From contig NZ_KI911782.1 of assembly GCF_000515395.1 (NCBI RefSeq), positions 721,090 through 785,089 of the forward strand: a stretch of DNA of 64,000 bases. The letters are read 5' to 3'. Position 1 is the stretch's first letter. The number at the start of each line of letters is the position of its first letter. Below, in pieces: positions 51,405 to 61,338 of the stretch. The translations under genes were made by a program, and so were the position numbers. A model generated the notes under the pieces. It worked only from the letters and a program-made list of their open reading frames with translations, made no database searches and was not told the DNA's origin. The stretch comes from Jiangella gansuensis DSM 44835 (GTDB lineage Bacteria; Actinomycetota; Actinomycetes; Jiangellales; Jiangellaceae).

Positions 51405-52832
51405 CTAGGACGGAGGGGCCGCGGGCGGGGGTGACACCGGCGGGACCGGGGCTTCCGGTCGCGGACGGGCCCGGACCGCCAGCACCAGGCCGGCCACCAT
51501 GACGAGCGCCGCGACCGTCATGCCGACCCACGGGATCAGCGGCAGGACGATGCCGACCCCGCCACCGACCACCCAGCCGAGCTGCAGCAGGGTCTCGGAC
51601 CGGGCGAAGGCGTTGGACCGGTTCTTCTCCGGTACGTCGCGCTGCACGATCGCATCCAGCGACAGGCGCCCGAGCTGCTGGGCGAACCCGGCCGCGAGGC
51701 CGACCAGCACCACGGTGAGCAGGCTCCAGTAGATCGCGGTGACGGCGGCGGTGACGGCGGCGAACCCGACCAGCACCAGCACGGCGCGGTCCGGGCTGCG
51801 AGCTTGGACGAGCGCGCCGACGGACGACCCCGCGGTGCTGCCCAGCCACGCGGCCGCGGCCACGATGCCGAGCAGGACGATGTCGTCGAGCCCGGCGACG
51901 GGCTCCTCGCGCAGCACGAACGCCATGAACATGGTGAGGAAGCCGGACATCCACCGCAGCGCCGCGTTGGCCCGCAGCGCGCGCACCACGCTGGTGCCAA
52001 CCCGGAACTTCCCGGAGCCGTTCTCGCCGCCGTCGGACAGGGACGCCGGGGCCTCGCCGACGGACAGATCCACCTGCTTCGGCAGCAGGATGGCCAGCAC
52101 CGTCGTGCCGACGTAGGCGAAGAACGCCGCTCGCAACGGCCAGTCGTCGCCGATCTGGGCCAGCAGGATGCCCACCGGCGCGCCCACCGCCGTACCGAAC
52201 GTCGCGGCCAGCTGCAGCCGCGAGTTCGCGGCGACCAGGGTCCAGCCCTCCGGCAGCAGCCGGGGGACAGCCGCGGCGCGGGTGACGGCATACGCCTTCT
52301 GCCCGACCAACACGCCCAGTGCCGCCGGATAGAGCCAGACGCCGCCGTCCATGACGGCGTCGGCCGCCACCCACGCGAGGAAGCCGCGGCCGGCGGCGGT
52401 GAACCCGATCGCCCAGCGGCGGCCGTGGCTGAACCGGTCGAGGAACGGGCCGAGAACCGGGGCGACGACGGCGAACGGCGCCATGGTGAGCGCCAGGTAC
52501 AGCGCGACGTTGCCGCGCGCCTCGGTGGTGGAGACGGAGAAGAACAGCGTGCCGGCCAGCGCGACGGTGACGAGGGCGTCGGCGAACGCACTGGCGGCGT
52601 TGAGTTCGATGAGCCGGGACAGGCCGGTCTTGCCGGCGCCCTTGGATTCGGCGGCCTGATGCAGCCGGTTGGCGCTGACCTTCGCCGCCCGGGACGTGCC
52701 GGCGGCGGCGGTGCGAGCTGCCCTGGCGGATGCGCCGGCCGCGCGGCGGAACTTCTGTGAGCGGCCCGGCCGCGCCGGATCACCGGCGCCGCCCCCTTCG
52801 GGCGCGCCGTCCGGCGGATCGGTCTGTGGCAC
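51405..52832 (-). CDS. MFS transporter (475 aa)
   Basis: About 12 membrane helices after an 85-residue Ala/Arg/Gly-rich cytoplasmic front. Landmarks are LIELNAASAFADALVTVALAGTLF, MAPFAVVAPVLGPFLDRFSHGRRWAIG with the motif A loop, and VQRDVPEKNRSNAFARSETLLQLGW. It resembles MFS_3-type carriers of unknown substrate. GTG 52832 is chosen because the sequence before it is unlike a protein start, though an ATG at about 52850 is possible. Divergent from the DUF3027 gene. Confidence 0.78.
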   Translation of the reverse strand: MPQTDPPDGAPEGGGAGDPARPGRSQKFRRAAGASARAARTAAAGTSRAAKVSANRLHQAAESKGAGKTGLSRLIELNAASAFADALVTVALAGTLFFSVSTTEARGNVALYLALTMAPFAVVAPVLGPFLDRFSHGRRWAIGFTAAGRGFLAWVAADAVMDGGVWLYPAALGVLVGQKAYAVTRAAAVPRLLPEGWTLVAANSRLQLAATFGTAVGAPVGILLAQIGDDWPLRAAFFAYVGTTVLAILLPKQVDLSVGEAPASLSDGGENGSGKFRVGTSVVRALRANAALRWMSGFLTMFMAFVLREEPVAGLDDIVLLGIVAAAAWLGSTAGSSVGALVQARSPDRAVLVLVGFAAVTAAVTAIYWSLLTVVLVGLAAGFAQQLGRLSLDAIVQRDVPEKNRSNAFARSETLLQLGWVVGGGVGIVLPLIPWVGMTVAALVMVAGLVLAVRARPRPEAPVPPVSPPPAAPPS

Positions 52833-52930
52833 ACACCCATCCAACCGCATGCCGGTTCCCGGGCCGGACCCTGACCCGCCGGTGGACACCGAGTGTCGAT
52901 CATGGCTGGAGTTTGCGAGAATCACTGTTC

Positions 52931-53704
52931 GTGAGCCCCGCATCGACCCGTTCCCGGGCATCCAAGGCCGACACCGTCCTCGTCCAGGCCGTCGACGACG
53001 CGCGCGCGGCCGCCGTCGACGTCGGCAGTACCGATGCCGTCGGTGACCTCATCGGGCACGACGCCGAGGGCGACCGCATCGTCACCCACTACTTCAGCTG
53101 CCTGCTGCCCGGCTACGTCGGCTGGCGCTGGGCGGTCACGCTCACCCGCGCGTCGCGGTCCAAGGCGGTCACGGTCAGCGAGTGTGTCCTGTTGCCGGGC
53201 GCCGACGCCGTCCTCGCCCCGGCCTGGGTGCCGTGGGAGGAGCGGGTCAAGCCCGAGGACCTCGGTCCCGGCGACCTGCTGCCCGTGTCGGAGGACGACT
53301 ACCGGGTCGAGCCGGGCTACGTCACACCCAGCGATCAGGACACCCTCGAGGTGGTCCGCGACCTCGGGCTCGGCCGCGAGTGGGTGCTGTCTCGCGAGGG
53401 CCGTGACGACACCGCGCGGCGGTGGTACGAGGGCGACACCGGCCCGGGCACCGAGATCGCGAAGGCCGCGCCGGGGCGCTGCGGCACCTGCGGCTTCGCG
53501 GCACCGCTGGCCGGTTCGCTCGGCGCCGGCTTCGGTGTGTGCACCAACGAGCGCACCCCGTTCGACGGCCGGGTGGTCGCCCACGGCCATGGCTGCGGCG
53601 GTCACACCGACGTGCGGCTGCCGGCGCCGTCCGAGGACACACCGGAGCCGGTGGTGGACACCCTGAGCTACGAACTGGTCCCGCTGGAGCTCGACCAGTC
53701 CTGA
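52931..53704 (+). CDS. DUF3027 family protein (257 aa)
   Basis: A conserved actinobacterial protein of unknown function. Seen: DAVGDLIGHDAEGDRIVTHYFSCLLPGYVGWRWAVTLTRASR, LLPGADAVLAPAWVPWEERV, and a Cys cluster CGTCGFAAPL...CTNERTPFDG...GHGCGGH that probably binds a metal. No signal or membrane segment. GTG 52931. In related genomes it sits near cold-shock and MFS genes as here. The sacsin-like gene follows after 14 bases and is probably co-transcribed. Confidence 0.82.
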   Translation: MSPASTRSRASKADTVLVQAVDDARAAAVDVGSTDAVGDLIGHDAEGDRIVTHYFSCLLPGYVGWRWAVTLTRASRSKAVTVSECVLLPGADAVLAPAWVPWEERVKPEDLGPGDLLPVSEDDYRVEPGYVTPSDQDTLEVVRDLGLGREWVLSREGRDDTARRWYEGDTGPGTEIAKAAPGRCGTCGFAAPLAGSLGAGFGVCTNERTPFDGRVVAHGHGCGGHTDVRLPAPSEDTPEPVVDTLSYELVPLELDQS

Positions 53705-53718
53705 TCCCGGGCCGGCCT

Positions 53719-56645
53719 GTGGACGTCTTCGGTACCGCCGCGCTGCGCGACCGGGTCGTCGCCGCCTGGACGGCCTCGCCGGCCCGGTTCCGTGAGGACG
53801 CCAACGCCGAGGAAGAGCTGGCCCGCGGCGCCTACCGCGACCGGGTGGTCGTCGAGCTCGCCCAGAACGCCGCCGACGCGGGCAGGCGTGCCGGCCGTCC
53901 GGCGCGCCTGCTGCTGCGGCTCGGCAGTGGCTCCCTGCTTGCCGCCAACACCGGGGTGCCGGTGGACGCCGCCGGGGTGGAGGGCCTGTCGACGCTGCGT
54001 GCGTCCACGAAGCGTGACGGCGACACGGTCGGGCGGTTCGGCGTCGGTTTCGCGGCCGTGCTGGCAGTCACGGACGATCCCCGGATGTACACGGCCAGCG
54101 GTGCCGGGGTGCGCTGGTCCCGCGCCGACGCGCAAGCCACGGCCGCGGCGGTTCCCGGCCTGGCCGGCGAGCTGGAGCTGCGCGGGCACGCCGTCCCGGT
54201 GCTGCGGCTGCCGTTCGCGGCGCAGGACCCGGCTGCGGTGCCGCCCGGCTACGACACCGCCGTCGTGCTGCCGTTGCGCGACGACGCGGCGGCCCGGCTG
54301 GTCCGCCGGCTTCTCGACGACGTCGACGATGCCCTCCTGTTGGCGTTGCCGGACCTGGCAGAGGTGACCGTCGACGTCGACGGCGCCGCCCGCACGATCG
54401 GCGCCCAGCCGCCTGAAACGCGCCCGGACGGGCTGGTGCAACGGCGCATCGGGGACCGCACCTGGTGGCTGAGCACGCATTCCGGCGTCGCCGCGGACGA
54501 CCTGCTGGCCGATCGGCCGTTCGAGGAGCGGTCCCGGCCGGCCTGGTCGGTCACCGTCGCGGTGCCGGTCGAACACGGTACCGTCGGCGCGCTGCCGTCG
54601 TCGGTCGCTGGTGTCCTCCACGCACCCACCCCGACCGACGACCGCACCGATCTGCCGGCGCTGGTCATCGCCGGCCTGCCGCTGGATTCCTCCCGGCGAC
54701 GGGTGGCCTCCGGTCCGCTGACCGATCACCTGGTCGATCGGATCGGGGAGGCGTACGCGGCGCTCGTCGCCGCATTGGCTCCGGCGGTGGGGCCCGCGGC
54801 GGCCGACCTGGTCCCCGGGCCACTCGGCGTGGACGCCGTCGACGCTCAGCTGCACCGGGCCGTTCGTGCGGCTCTGGCCGCCACGCCGTTCGTCCCCGCC
54901 GTCGACGGCGGTTCGCTCCGACCCGTCGAGGTCCGGCTGGTCGACGGTCTGACCCGGGTCGGCGACGTGGCCATCCTGGCCCGCGCGGTCCCCGGACTGC
55001 CGGCACGGTCATGGTGGCGCGACGATGTCCCGCCCGGCCTGGGCGCCACCGTGACGCCGTTGGCCGATGTCGTGGATGACCTGGCCGGACTCGACCTGGA
55101 TCCGGCCGGGTGGCGGGCACTGTACGACGAGTTGGACGGTTCGGACCCGGAGGCGCTCGGTGCGCTGCCGGTGCCGCTGGCCGACGGCCGCGTGGTCCGC
55201 GGGCCGCGCGGGCTGCTGCTGCCCGGCGACGTCGACCCGCTGCTGCTGGCGCCGTTCCGGTTGCGTGTCGTCGCAGCCGACGCCGTCCACCCGCTGCTGG
55301 GCCGGCTGGGCGCCGTGGCGGCCACGGCGGCGTCGGTGCTGCGCGATCCGATGGTCCAGAGCGCCGTCGACTCGGAGCGGGCCGTCGACGCGGTGCTGAG
55401 CCTGGTCGCCGAATCCGGCCTGACCTGGCAGGACGAGCCGTGGCTGGCTGAGCTGGCGCTACCGGACGCCACCGGCGAGCTCGGGCCGGCCCGTGATTTG
55501 CTGCTGCCGGGCTCAGCCATGCTGGCCGTGCTCGACGCCGACCCGGACGAGTTCACCGTGGCCACCGACCTGGTGACGCGGTTCGGCCCGGCGGTCCTGC
55601 GTGCGGTCGGGGTACGCGACGGATTCGCCGTGGTCCGTGACACCGATGTGCCGCTGGACCCGGACACCGAGCACGACCTCGACGCCGAGGACGCCTGGAT
55701 CGACACGGCGCTGCGGCGGGCGGGCGCCCGGCCGGCCGAGGCATACATCGCCGAGTTCCAGGCGGTCGCCGACCTCGACCTCGTCCGCGACGACGCCTGG
55801 CCCGACGTCCTGAGCTGGCTGGCCGCTGACCCCGACACCCGCGCCGCCGTCGTGGAACCGGCGCTGATCACCCTGGTCGACGGCACCCGGCGAGCGGTTC
55901 CGTCGTACACGTCGTGGTGGCTGCGCCATCACGCCGTGGTCGACGGATGCCCGCTGAACCGTCTGAGCCTGCCGGACGCCGACCCCGCGATCCGGGCGCT
56001 GCTCCCGGTGGCCCGCGTTCCGGTCGACGACGTGTTCGCCGCCGCCGTCGGGCTGGTGCGCACCCTGGCCGACGCCGACCCCAACGGGCTGCTGGAGCAG
56101 CTGGCGGAGGCCGACCTGTCGCTCGCGGCGCCGGACCTGGCCGCCGTCTACGCTGACCTGGCTCGCCGCGACCCGTCGACGGTGTGGCCCCCGGATCGGC
56201 TGCGGGTGCTGTACGGTGCCGGCAGCCGGGTGGTACCCGCCGAGGAGGCCGTGGTCTGCGACGGCCCGCACTGGCTGCAGCTGGGCCTGAGCGGCGTGGT
56301 ACGGGCCCCGCGGAACTGGCCGAGGTGCTCGACGCCGACCTGGCCGCCGACGTCGTGGACGTCGAGGTGTCCGCGGGTGGGCGCCCGCAACCGGTTCCGA
56401 CCGCAGCCGCGCTCGTACTGGGCGCGCCGCCCGAGACGTACGTCGAGCACGACGACCTCCGTGTCGGTGGCGTCGACGTCGACTGGTGGGTCGACGGTGA
56501 GGTCGTCCACGCGGCGACGGCGGACGGCCTGGCTCGCGGGCTGGCGTGGGTGGCCGGGCGCTGGGACCGGCGCTGGTTGCTCGCCGAGGCGCTCAGCGAG
56601 CCCGGTGATCTGCCGCGGCTGCTGGTCGAGAACGCCTACGAGTAG
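53719..56645 (+). pseudogene. Sacsin-like GHKL ATPase/HSP90-type protein, broken by a -1 frameshift
   Basis: The first 862 codons from GTG 53719 read a sacsin N-terminal-like protein: the ATP-binding fold has VVVELAQNAADAGRRAG (catalytic Glu, Asn and Asp), ANTGVPVDAAGVEGLSTL and DTVGRFGVGFAAVLAV (glycine-rich lid). Near 56303-56309 the run GGGCCCC is one C short: adding one C restores VVRAPAELAEVLDADLAADVV and the frame then continues to TAG 56645, ending LPRLLVENAYE. The intact protein would have about 975 residues. As written, translation goes out of frame after position 862 and runs on to 57201 over the next gene. This is either a sequencing slip in a C-run or a recent mutation. Sacsin-like ATPases are chaperone-like; the client is unknown. 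Confidence 0.78.
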
Positions 56646-56670
56646 CGCCGCCGCGCCATCCCTGCGGCGG

Positions 56671-58092
56671 TCAGAAGCGGCGGCCGCCGCCGGAGCGCCG
56701 CGACGACCGCCGGCTGGACCCACCGCCGAAGCTGCTGCGCCGTCGGCTGGACCCACCGCCGAAGCCGCCACCGGACCCGCCGCGGCGGTTGCGGTTGTTC
56801 GACGAGGACTCCGCCATCGCCGAGCTGATGCCACGGCCCACCGAGCGGGTGAGCCGGGCCAGCCGAGCCCGCGGCCGCCGCGCCGCCCGGCGGCTCCACA
56901 GGTCGCTGCGGGCGCGGGTGTGGTCGTCGTGCGGGAAGCGCCAGTAGCTGCCGCCGCCGGACCAGTAGCCCTCGATGTAGGCGACCAGGTCCTCGCCGGC
57001 CTCCCAGTAGCTGCGGTCGCCGGCCCGGCGGGCGGCCGGGGCCTGCGCGGTGTCGAGGCGGCCGGCGCACTCGTCGCAGACCGGCACCTCGCGTTCGGCG
57101 CCGTCGGAGGGAGTCCACTGCCGGCGCTGGGTGCTGGGGCCGTGCCGCGGGTCGAAGAAGCACGGCGGCGTCGGCTCCGGGACCGGCCTGCCCTCCTGTA
57201 GGGCGGCCAGACACGCCAGCTTGTAGCGGGCGGTCCCCAGCAGCGATGTGACGGCCTGGATGTCGGTGTCGCCCGTCAGCTTGTCCAACCGGTGCCGGGC
57301 CTTCTCGACGGTGTCGAGGACCTCGCGGCTGAGCTTCGACTGCTCGATGTCGGCCGTGGTGGGCAACTCGGACACCCGCTGTGACAGCTCGATGACCTCT
57401 TCGTTCAGCATCGGGCGCACGACGTCGAGGTGACGCTGCTCCTCGGCCTGGCGACGGCGGCGGGCGGACAGAGCGGTGCCGCCCCACCAGAGCCCGGCCA
57501 CACCGGCCGCACCGCCGGCCCAGGGCGCGGCGTCGACGTAGAACGGATGGTCGACCTCGGAGGCACGCTCGATGAACCGCTCGATCATGGGGCCGTAGGA
57601 CGGTGCGCAGCAGTCGACGGACTGGTCGAGGGCGTCCTCGACGTAGTACGTCGGCCCGTCCTCGCTGTGCTGGACGGCGTTGAAGCCGCGCCCCTCCCAG
57701 GAAGAGTCGGCGACCGTTATGACCGCGTAGACGCCGTCGACACCAACCCGGTCGTACAGCTGGGACGCCAGCTCCTCGCCCTCCCACAGCATCTCGCTGC
57801 CGGCCATGCTCTCCACGTCGCGCGGGTCGAGGGCGGCCGCCGGGACGACGGCGATGCGCATCTCGACCGGGGCCTCTGCGGCGGCGTCGTCGAGTTGGCT
57901 CTCCCACTCCGGGTCGAGCTCGTCGGCGACCTCCGGATCCACCCACACCCCGGGTCCGCCCAGCTGCAAGGCCACCTCGTCCAGGTACCGCTCGACGTCG
58001 GCCTCGCTGGCGGTGGCCGGCGATGTGGCGACGAAGGCTGCGGCCAAGGCGGTGGCCACGGTGGCCGTGACGGCGAGGCGGGTGAGAGTCAT
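56671..58092 (-). CDS. TPM-type membrane protein with RG/SG-rich tail (473 aa)
   Basis: A signal peptide (LAVTATVATALAAAFVATSPATASEA) precedes an external TPM-like domain (residues about 30-160: PVEMRIAVVPAAALDPRD, GVDGVYAVITVADSSW). A membrane helix at WAGGAAGVAGLWWGGTAL is followed by a cytoplasmic coiled region, a Cys motif (PPCFFDPRHG, EVPVCDECAGRL) and a tail of Gly/Ser/Arg repeats (GGGFGGGSSRRRSSFGGGSS). TPM domains occur in membrane quality-control and photosystem-repair proteins. Paralogous to the next gene, whose end it overlaps by 4 bases. Confidence 0.78.
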   Translation of the reverse strand: MTLTRLAVTATVATALAAAFVATSPATASEADVERYLDEVALQLGGPGVWVDPEVADELDPEWESQLDDAAAEAPVEMRIAVVPAAALDPRDVESMAGSEMLWEGEELASQLYDRVGVDGVYAVITVADSSWEGRGFNAVQHSEDGPTYYVEDALDQSVDCCAPSYGPMIERFIERASEVDHPFYVDAAPWAGGAAGVAGLWWGGTALSARRRRQAEEQRHLDVVRPMLNEEVIELSQRVSELPTTADIEQSKLSREVLDTVEKARHRLDKLTGDTDIQAVTSLLGTARYKLACLAALQEGRPVPEPTPPCFFDPRHGPSTQRRQWTPSDGAEREVPVCDECAGRLDTAQAPAARRAGDRSYWEAGEDLVAYIEGYWSGGGSYWRFPHDDHTRARSDLWSRRAARRPRARLARLTRSVGRGISSAMAESSSNNRNRRGGSGGGFGGGSSRRRSSFGGGSSRRSSRRSGGGRRF

Positions 58093-59144
58093 CGGCGGGC
58101 TCCGGCCAGACGTTCACGGCAGGCCGCGCAGACCGGCACCTCGCGGGCCCGGCCGCCGGGCGGCGTGTACATCCAGTCGGTCACCGACACTCCATGACGC
58201 TGGTCGAAGAAGCAGTCAGCGCGTCGCGTCGGCAGCGGCTGACCGGCCAGGCGCGCTCTGCCGCACGCCAAACGCCACCGACCGTACTCGACGGTGGCCC
58301 GGACCGCACGCAGCACGGTGTCGTCAGGTGTGCCGTCCACCGCCGGCCCGGCCTCGGCATACGCGTCCATGGCGGCCTGGACGTCGGCCGCCACCGCGGG
58401 GTCGTCGACGGGCAGATCCGCGGCGTCGAGCTCCTCGCCGAACCGGGTGACGTCCTCGCGGGCCAGCTGCCGCCGGTCGGCCAGCGAGTCGGCTTCGTCG
58501 TCGAGGACGTCGAACGACGGGCGGTACAGCGCCTGCCCCGCGGCGCCATCCGGCTGCCGCGACCGCCGGCGGCGCCACCACAGCAACGCGCCGGCCAGCG
58601 CCGCGAGGACCGCGACGACCACCAGCACCGGGACCAGCCAGCCACCGGAACCGTCCTCGGCCGGCTCACCGGGCAGGCCGAGCTCGGTGAGCACGTCGTC
58701 GAGGATGGCGACCTGCTGCGATCGAGTGTGCCGGCCGACCGCGGCGTCGAGGGCCGGACCGACCGGCGCGTCGACGCCCACGGCCATGCCGTAGCTGCCC
58801 GCCCCGCCGAACACCGCGAGATAGACGCCGTCCGGGGCGCCGGCGTCGGCGAGCGCGTCGAGGAACGCCCGACCCCGCTCGTCGTTGGTGTCGCCCGGCA
58901 GGTCCGACAGCGCGGTGGCCGGCACGACCGCGACGTACGTGGGCGGCTCCTGCTCGTCCACCCGCTCGGTGAGCCGGGCGGCGTCGTCCGCGGAGACGAT
59001 CGAGGACTGACTCGGGTCGACGTAGACCGGGGCGGACTCCCAGCCGGCGAGCACGTCGGCAACGTGGCCGTCGGCAGGAGCGGGCGACGCGGCCCATGCC
59101 GTCGCGGCGAGCGTGAGCAGCGCCGCCGTGAAGGTCAGCCGCAT
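58089..59144 (-). CDS. TPM-type membrane protein, shorter paralog (351 aa)
   Basis: Same layout as the downstream paralog: signal peptide (FTAALLTLAATAWAASPAPA), external TPM-like domain (PTYVAVVPATALSDLPGD, APDGVYLAVFGGAGSYG), a membrane helix (WLVPVLVVVAVLAALAGALLWW), a cytoplasmic region and the Cys motif (DCFFDQRHG, EVPVCAACRERL). It lacks the Gly/Arg-rich tail. The ATG at 59144 overlaps the hydrolase gene end and its stop overlaps the paralog start, so the three form one operon. Role unknown; the shared Cys motif may bind zinc. Confidence 0.78.
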   Translation of the reverse strand: MRLTFTAALLTLAATAWAASPAPADGHVADVLAGWESAPVYVDPSQSSIVSADDAARLTERVDEQEPPTYVAVVPATALSDLPGDTNDERGRAFLDALADAGAPDGVYLAVFGGAGSYGMAVGVDAPVGPALDAAVGRHTRSQQVAILDDVLTELGLPGEPAEDGSGGWLVPVLVVVAVLAALAGALLWWRRRRSRQPDGAAGQALYRPSFDVLDDEADSLADRRQLAREDVTRFGEELDAADLPVDDPAVAADVQAAMDAYAEAGPAVDGTPDDTVLRAVRATVEYGRWRLACGRARLAGQPLPTRRADCFFDQRHGVSVTDWMYTPPGGRAREVPVCAACRERLAGARR

Positions 59145-59725
59145 GCCGCGAGGAACTCCAGCGCGCGGCGGTTCATCGTGGCGGCCGCCTCAGGGTGATG
59201 CTCCTTCGGCAGTGAGGTGTCGGCGAACAGGTGCGAGGAGACGCCCGGGTACGAGAAGTAGTGGTACGACGCGCCGGCCGCGCTGACCGTCTCGGCGAAC
59301 TCGTCGTTGAGCTCGGCTTCCCGGAACGGGTCCTCCTCGCCCTCGTGCACCTGCACCGGCACCGACGACGGCCACAGCTCGGCTCCGATGGCGCGCAGCG
59401 GCACCGAGCCGTGGAACAGCAGCGCGCCGCGGGCACCGGGGCGGGTGGCGGCCAGCAGGGTGGCCGGCAGCACGCCGTTGGAGTAGCCGGCGTAGACGAC
59501 GTCGGGCCGCAGCCCGTCCATCGCGGCAGTGGCACGGCGCAGCAGCTCCGGCAGCCCGCCGTAGGACTCGAAGAACTCGAACGCGGCGTCGTAGTCGTCG
59601 AACACCGCGCCGCCGTAGAGGTCGGGAACGTGCACCACGTGGCCGGCCTGCCGCCACTCCTCGGCAGTCTGCAACACACCGGGACGCAGCCCGAGGACGG
59701 AGTGGAAAAGCACGATCTCGCTCAT
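59135..59725 (-). CDS. Dienelactone-hydrolase-like alpha/beta hydrolase (196 aa)
   Basis: A short alpha/beta hydrolase of the dienelactone hydrolase family: MSEIVLFHSVLGLRPGVLQTAEEWRQAGHVVHVPDLYGG. The nucleophile elbow reads YAGYSNGVLPA, so Ser82 stands where dienelactone hydrolases have Cys. The likely acid is in HEGEEDPF and the His in GVSSHLFAD. A serine nucleophile favours an esterase or lipase-like activity. It is the first gene of the minus-strand unit with the two TPM proteins. Confidence 0.8.
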   Translation of the reverse strand: MSEIVLFHSVLGLRPGVLQTAEEWRQAGHVVHVPDLYGGAVFDDYDAAFEFFESYGGLPELLRRATAAMDGLRPDVVYAGYSNGVLPATLLAATRPGARGALLFHGSVPLRAIGAELWPSSVPVQVHEGEEDPFREAELNDEFAETVSAAGASYHYFSYPGVSSHLFADTSLPKEHHPEAAATMNRRALEFLAACG

Positions 59726-59762
59726 GGTCTCAGGTTGTATCAGCCGGCTCCGACACCCGGGG

Positions 59763-61214
59763 TCAGCTCACGCCGAGCAGGTCCTCGATCGGCGCGATGG
59801 CGAAGTAGACCACGAACATCGCCGCCACCACCCACAGCAGCGGGTGCACCTGGCGGGCCTTGCCGCGGGCGGCCTTGATGATGACGTACGCGAGGAAGCC
59901 CGCCCCGATGCCGGTGCTGATGGAGTACGTGAACGGCATCAGCGCGATGGTCAGGAAGGCCGGGATGGCCAGCTCCAGGTCGTCCCACGGGATCTCGCGC
60001 ACCTGGGTCATCATCAGGAGTCCGACGAGCACCAGCGCCGGCGCGGCCGCCTCGTTCGGCACCATGGCGACCAACGGCGCCAGGAACGTCGCCAGCAGGA
60101 AGCACACGCCGGTGACGACACTGGCCAGGCCGGTGCGGGCACCCTCACCGACACCCGACGCGGACTCGATGTAGGAGGTGTTGCTGGACACCGACGCGGC
60201 CCCGCCGGCCGCGGCGGCCACCGAGTCGACCACGAGGATCTGCGTGGTCCGCGGCGGGTTGCCGTTCTCGTCGAGCAGCCCGCCCTCGGCGCCGACGGCC
60301 ACCATGGTCCCCATCGTGTCGAAGAAGTCGGCCAGCATCAGCGTGAACACGAACAGCAGGACGCTGACCACGCCGACCGCTTCCCACGAGCCCAGCAGGC
60401 TGAACTCGCCCAGCAGCCCGAAGTCCGGCACGTCGACGATCTGGTCCGGCACCTGCGGGGCGTTGAGGTTCCAGCCGTTCGGGTTCTCCGCCGACGGGCC
60501 CAGGTCGGCCACAGTCTCGACGATCACGGCCAGGACGGCCGTGCCGACGATGGTCCACAGGATCGCGCCGCGGATCTTCAACGCGTACAGCACCAAGACC
60601 GCGATCAGGCCGGCGCAGAACACCGCGACCGGCAGCGTCGTCAGCGAGCCGCCCTCGCCCATGCCGATGGGCGGTGACGGGGAGCCGGTCGAGCGGACGA
60701 ATCCCGCGTTCACGAAGCCGACCAGCGCGATGAACAGGCCGATCCCGACGCTGATGGCGGTCTTGAGGTGCCGGGGAACCGCGCCGAAGACCGCCTGCCG
60801 GAACCCGGTCAGCACCAGCACCAGGATGAGCAGGCCTTCCAGCACCACCAGGCCCATCGCGTCGGCCCACGTCATCTGGCTGGCCAGCCCGAACGCCACG
60901 AACGCGTTGAGCCCCAGCCCGGCCGCGAGAGCGAGCGGATAGTTCGCGACCACGCCCATCGCGATCGTCAGGACACCCGCGACCAGCGCCGTGGTCGCCG
61001 CGACCGCCGCCAGGTCCGGTGCGTCGCCGCCGCCGAGGAAGGCGCCGTCGACATCCGGGACGGTGCCGATGATCAGCGGGTTCAGCACGATGATGTACGC
61101 CATCGTGAAGAACGTGACGAGGCCGCCGCGGACCTCCCGGCCGACGCTGGAACCCCGTGCGGTGATCTTGAAATACCGGTCCAGAGCCGAGGTCTCGGTG
61201 GTGGACTGGGGCAT
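59763..61214 (-). CDS. NCS2 family purine permease, AzgA-like (483 aa)
   Basis: A nucleobase:cation symporter-2 of the AzgA/GhxP type, which takes up guanine, hypoxanthine or adenine. Seen: the N-terminal RYFKITARGSSVGREVRGGLVTFFTMAYIIVLNP, GLNAFVAFGL, LADFFDTMGTMVAVG and VSSNTSYIESASGVGEGARTGLASV, all signature segments, with about 12-14 membrane helices. ATG 61214 follows GGAGGAG. Exact substrate unknown. Confidence 0.9.
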   Translation of the reverse strand: MPQSTTETSALDRYFKITARGSSVGREVRGGLVTFFTMAYIIVLNPLIIGTVPDVDGAFLGGGDAPDLAAVAATTALVAGVLTIAMGVVANYPLALAAGLGLNAFVAFGLASQMTWADAMGLVVLEGLLILVLVLTGFRQAVFGAVPRHLKTAISVGIGLFIALVGFVNAGFVRSTGSPSPPIGMGEGGSLTTLPVAVFCAGLIAVLVLYALKIRGAILWTIVGTAVLAVIVETVADLGPSAENPNGWNLNAPQVPDQIVDVPDFGLLGEFSLLGSWEAVGVVSVLLFVFTLMLADFFDTMGTMVAVGAEGGLLDENGNPPRTTQILVVDSVAAAAGGAASVSSNTSYIESASGVGEGARTGLASVVTGVCFLLATFLAPLVAMVPNEAAAPALVLVGLLMMTQVREIPWDDLELAIPAFLTIALMPFTYSISTGIGAGFLAYVIIKAARGKARQVHPLLWVVAAMFVVYFAIAPIEDLLGVS

Positions 61215-61338
61215 GGGGCTCCTCCGGGTGCTCGCGGTGGTGTCGCGGCGAGAATGCCAGAAGATCGCTTCGTGACGTGAGGCAGCTGACGATCGATTGG
61301 CTCGCCGTGCCGGGGCGGGCAGGACTAGCCTGGGTGAC

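Noticed and set aside
56325-57201. C-terminal continuation of the sacsin-like frame over the TPM gene
   Set aside because: The sequence after 56305 in that frame is Ser/Arg/Pro-rich shadow; the true coding path moves to the other frame and stops at 56645.
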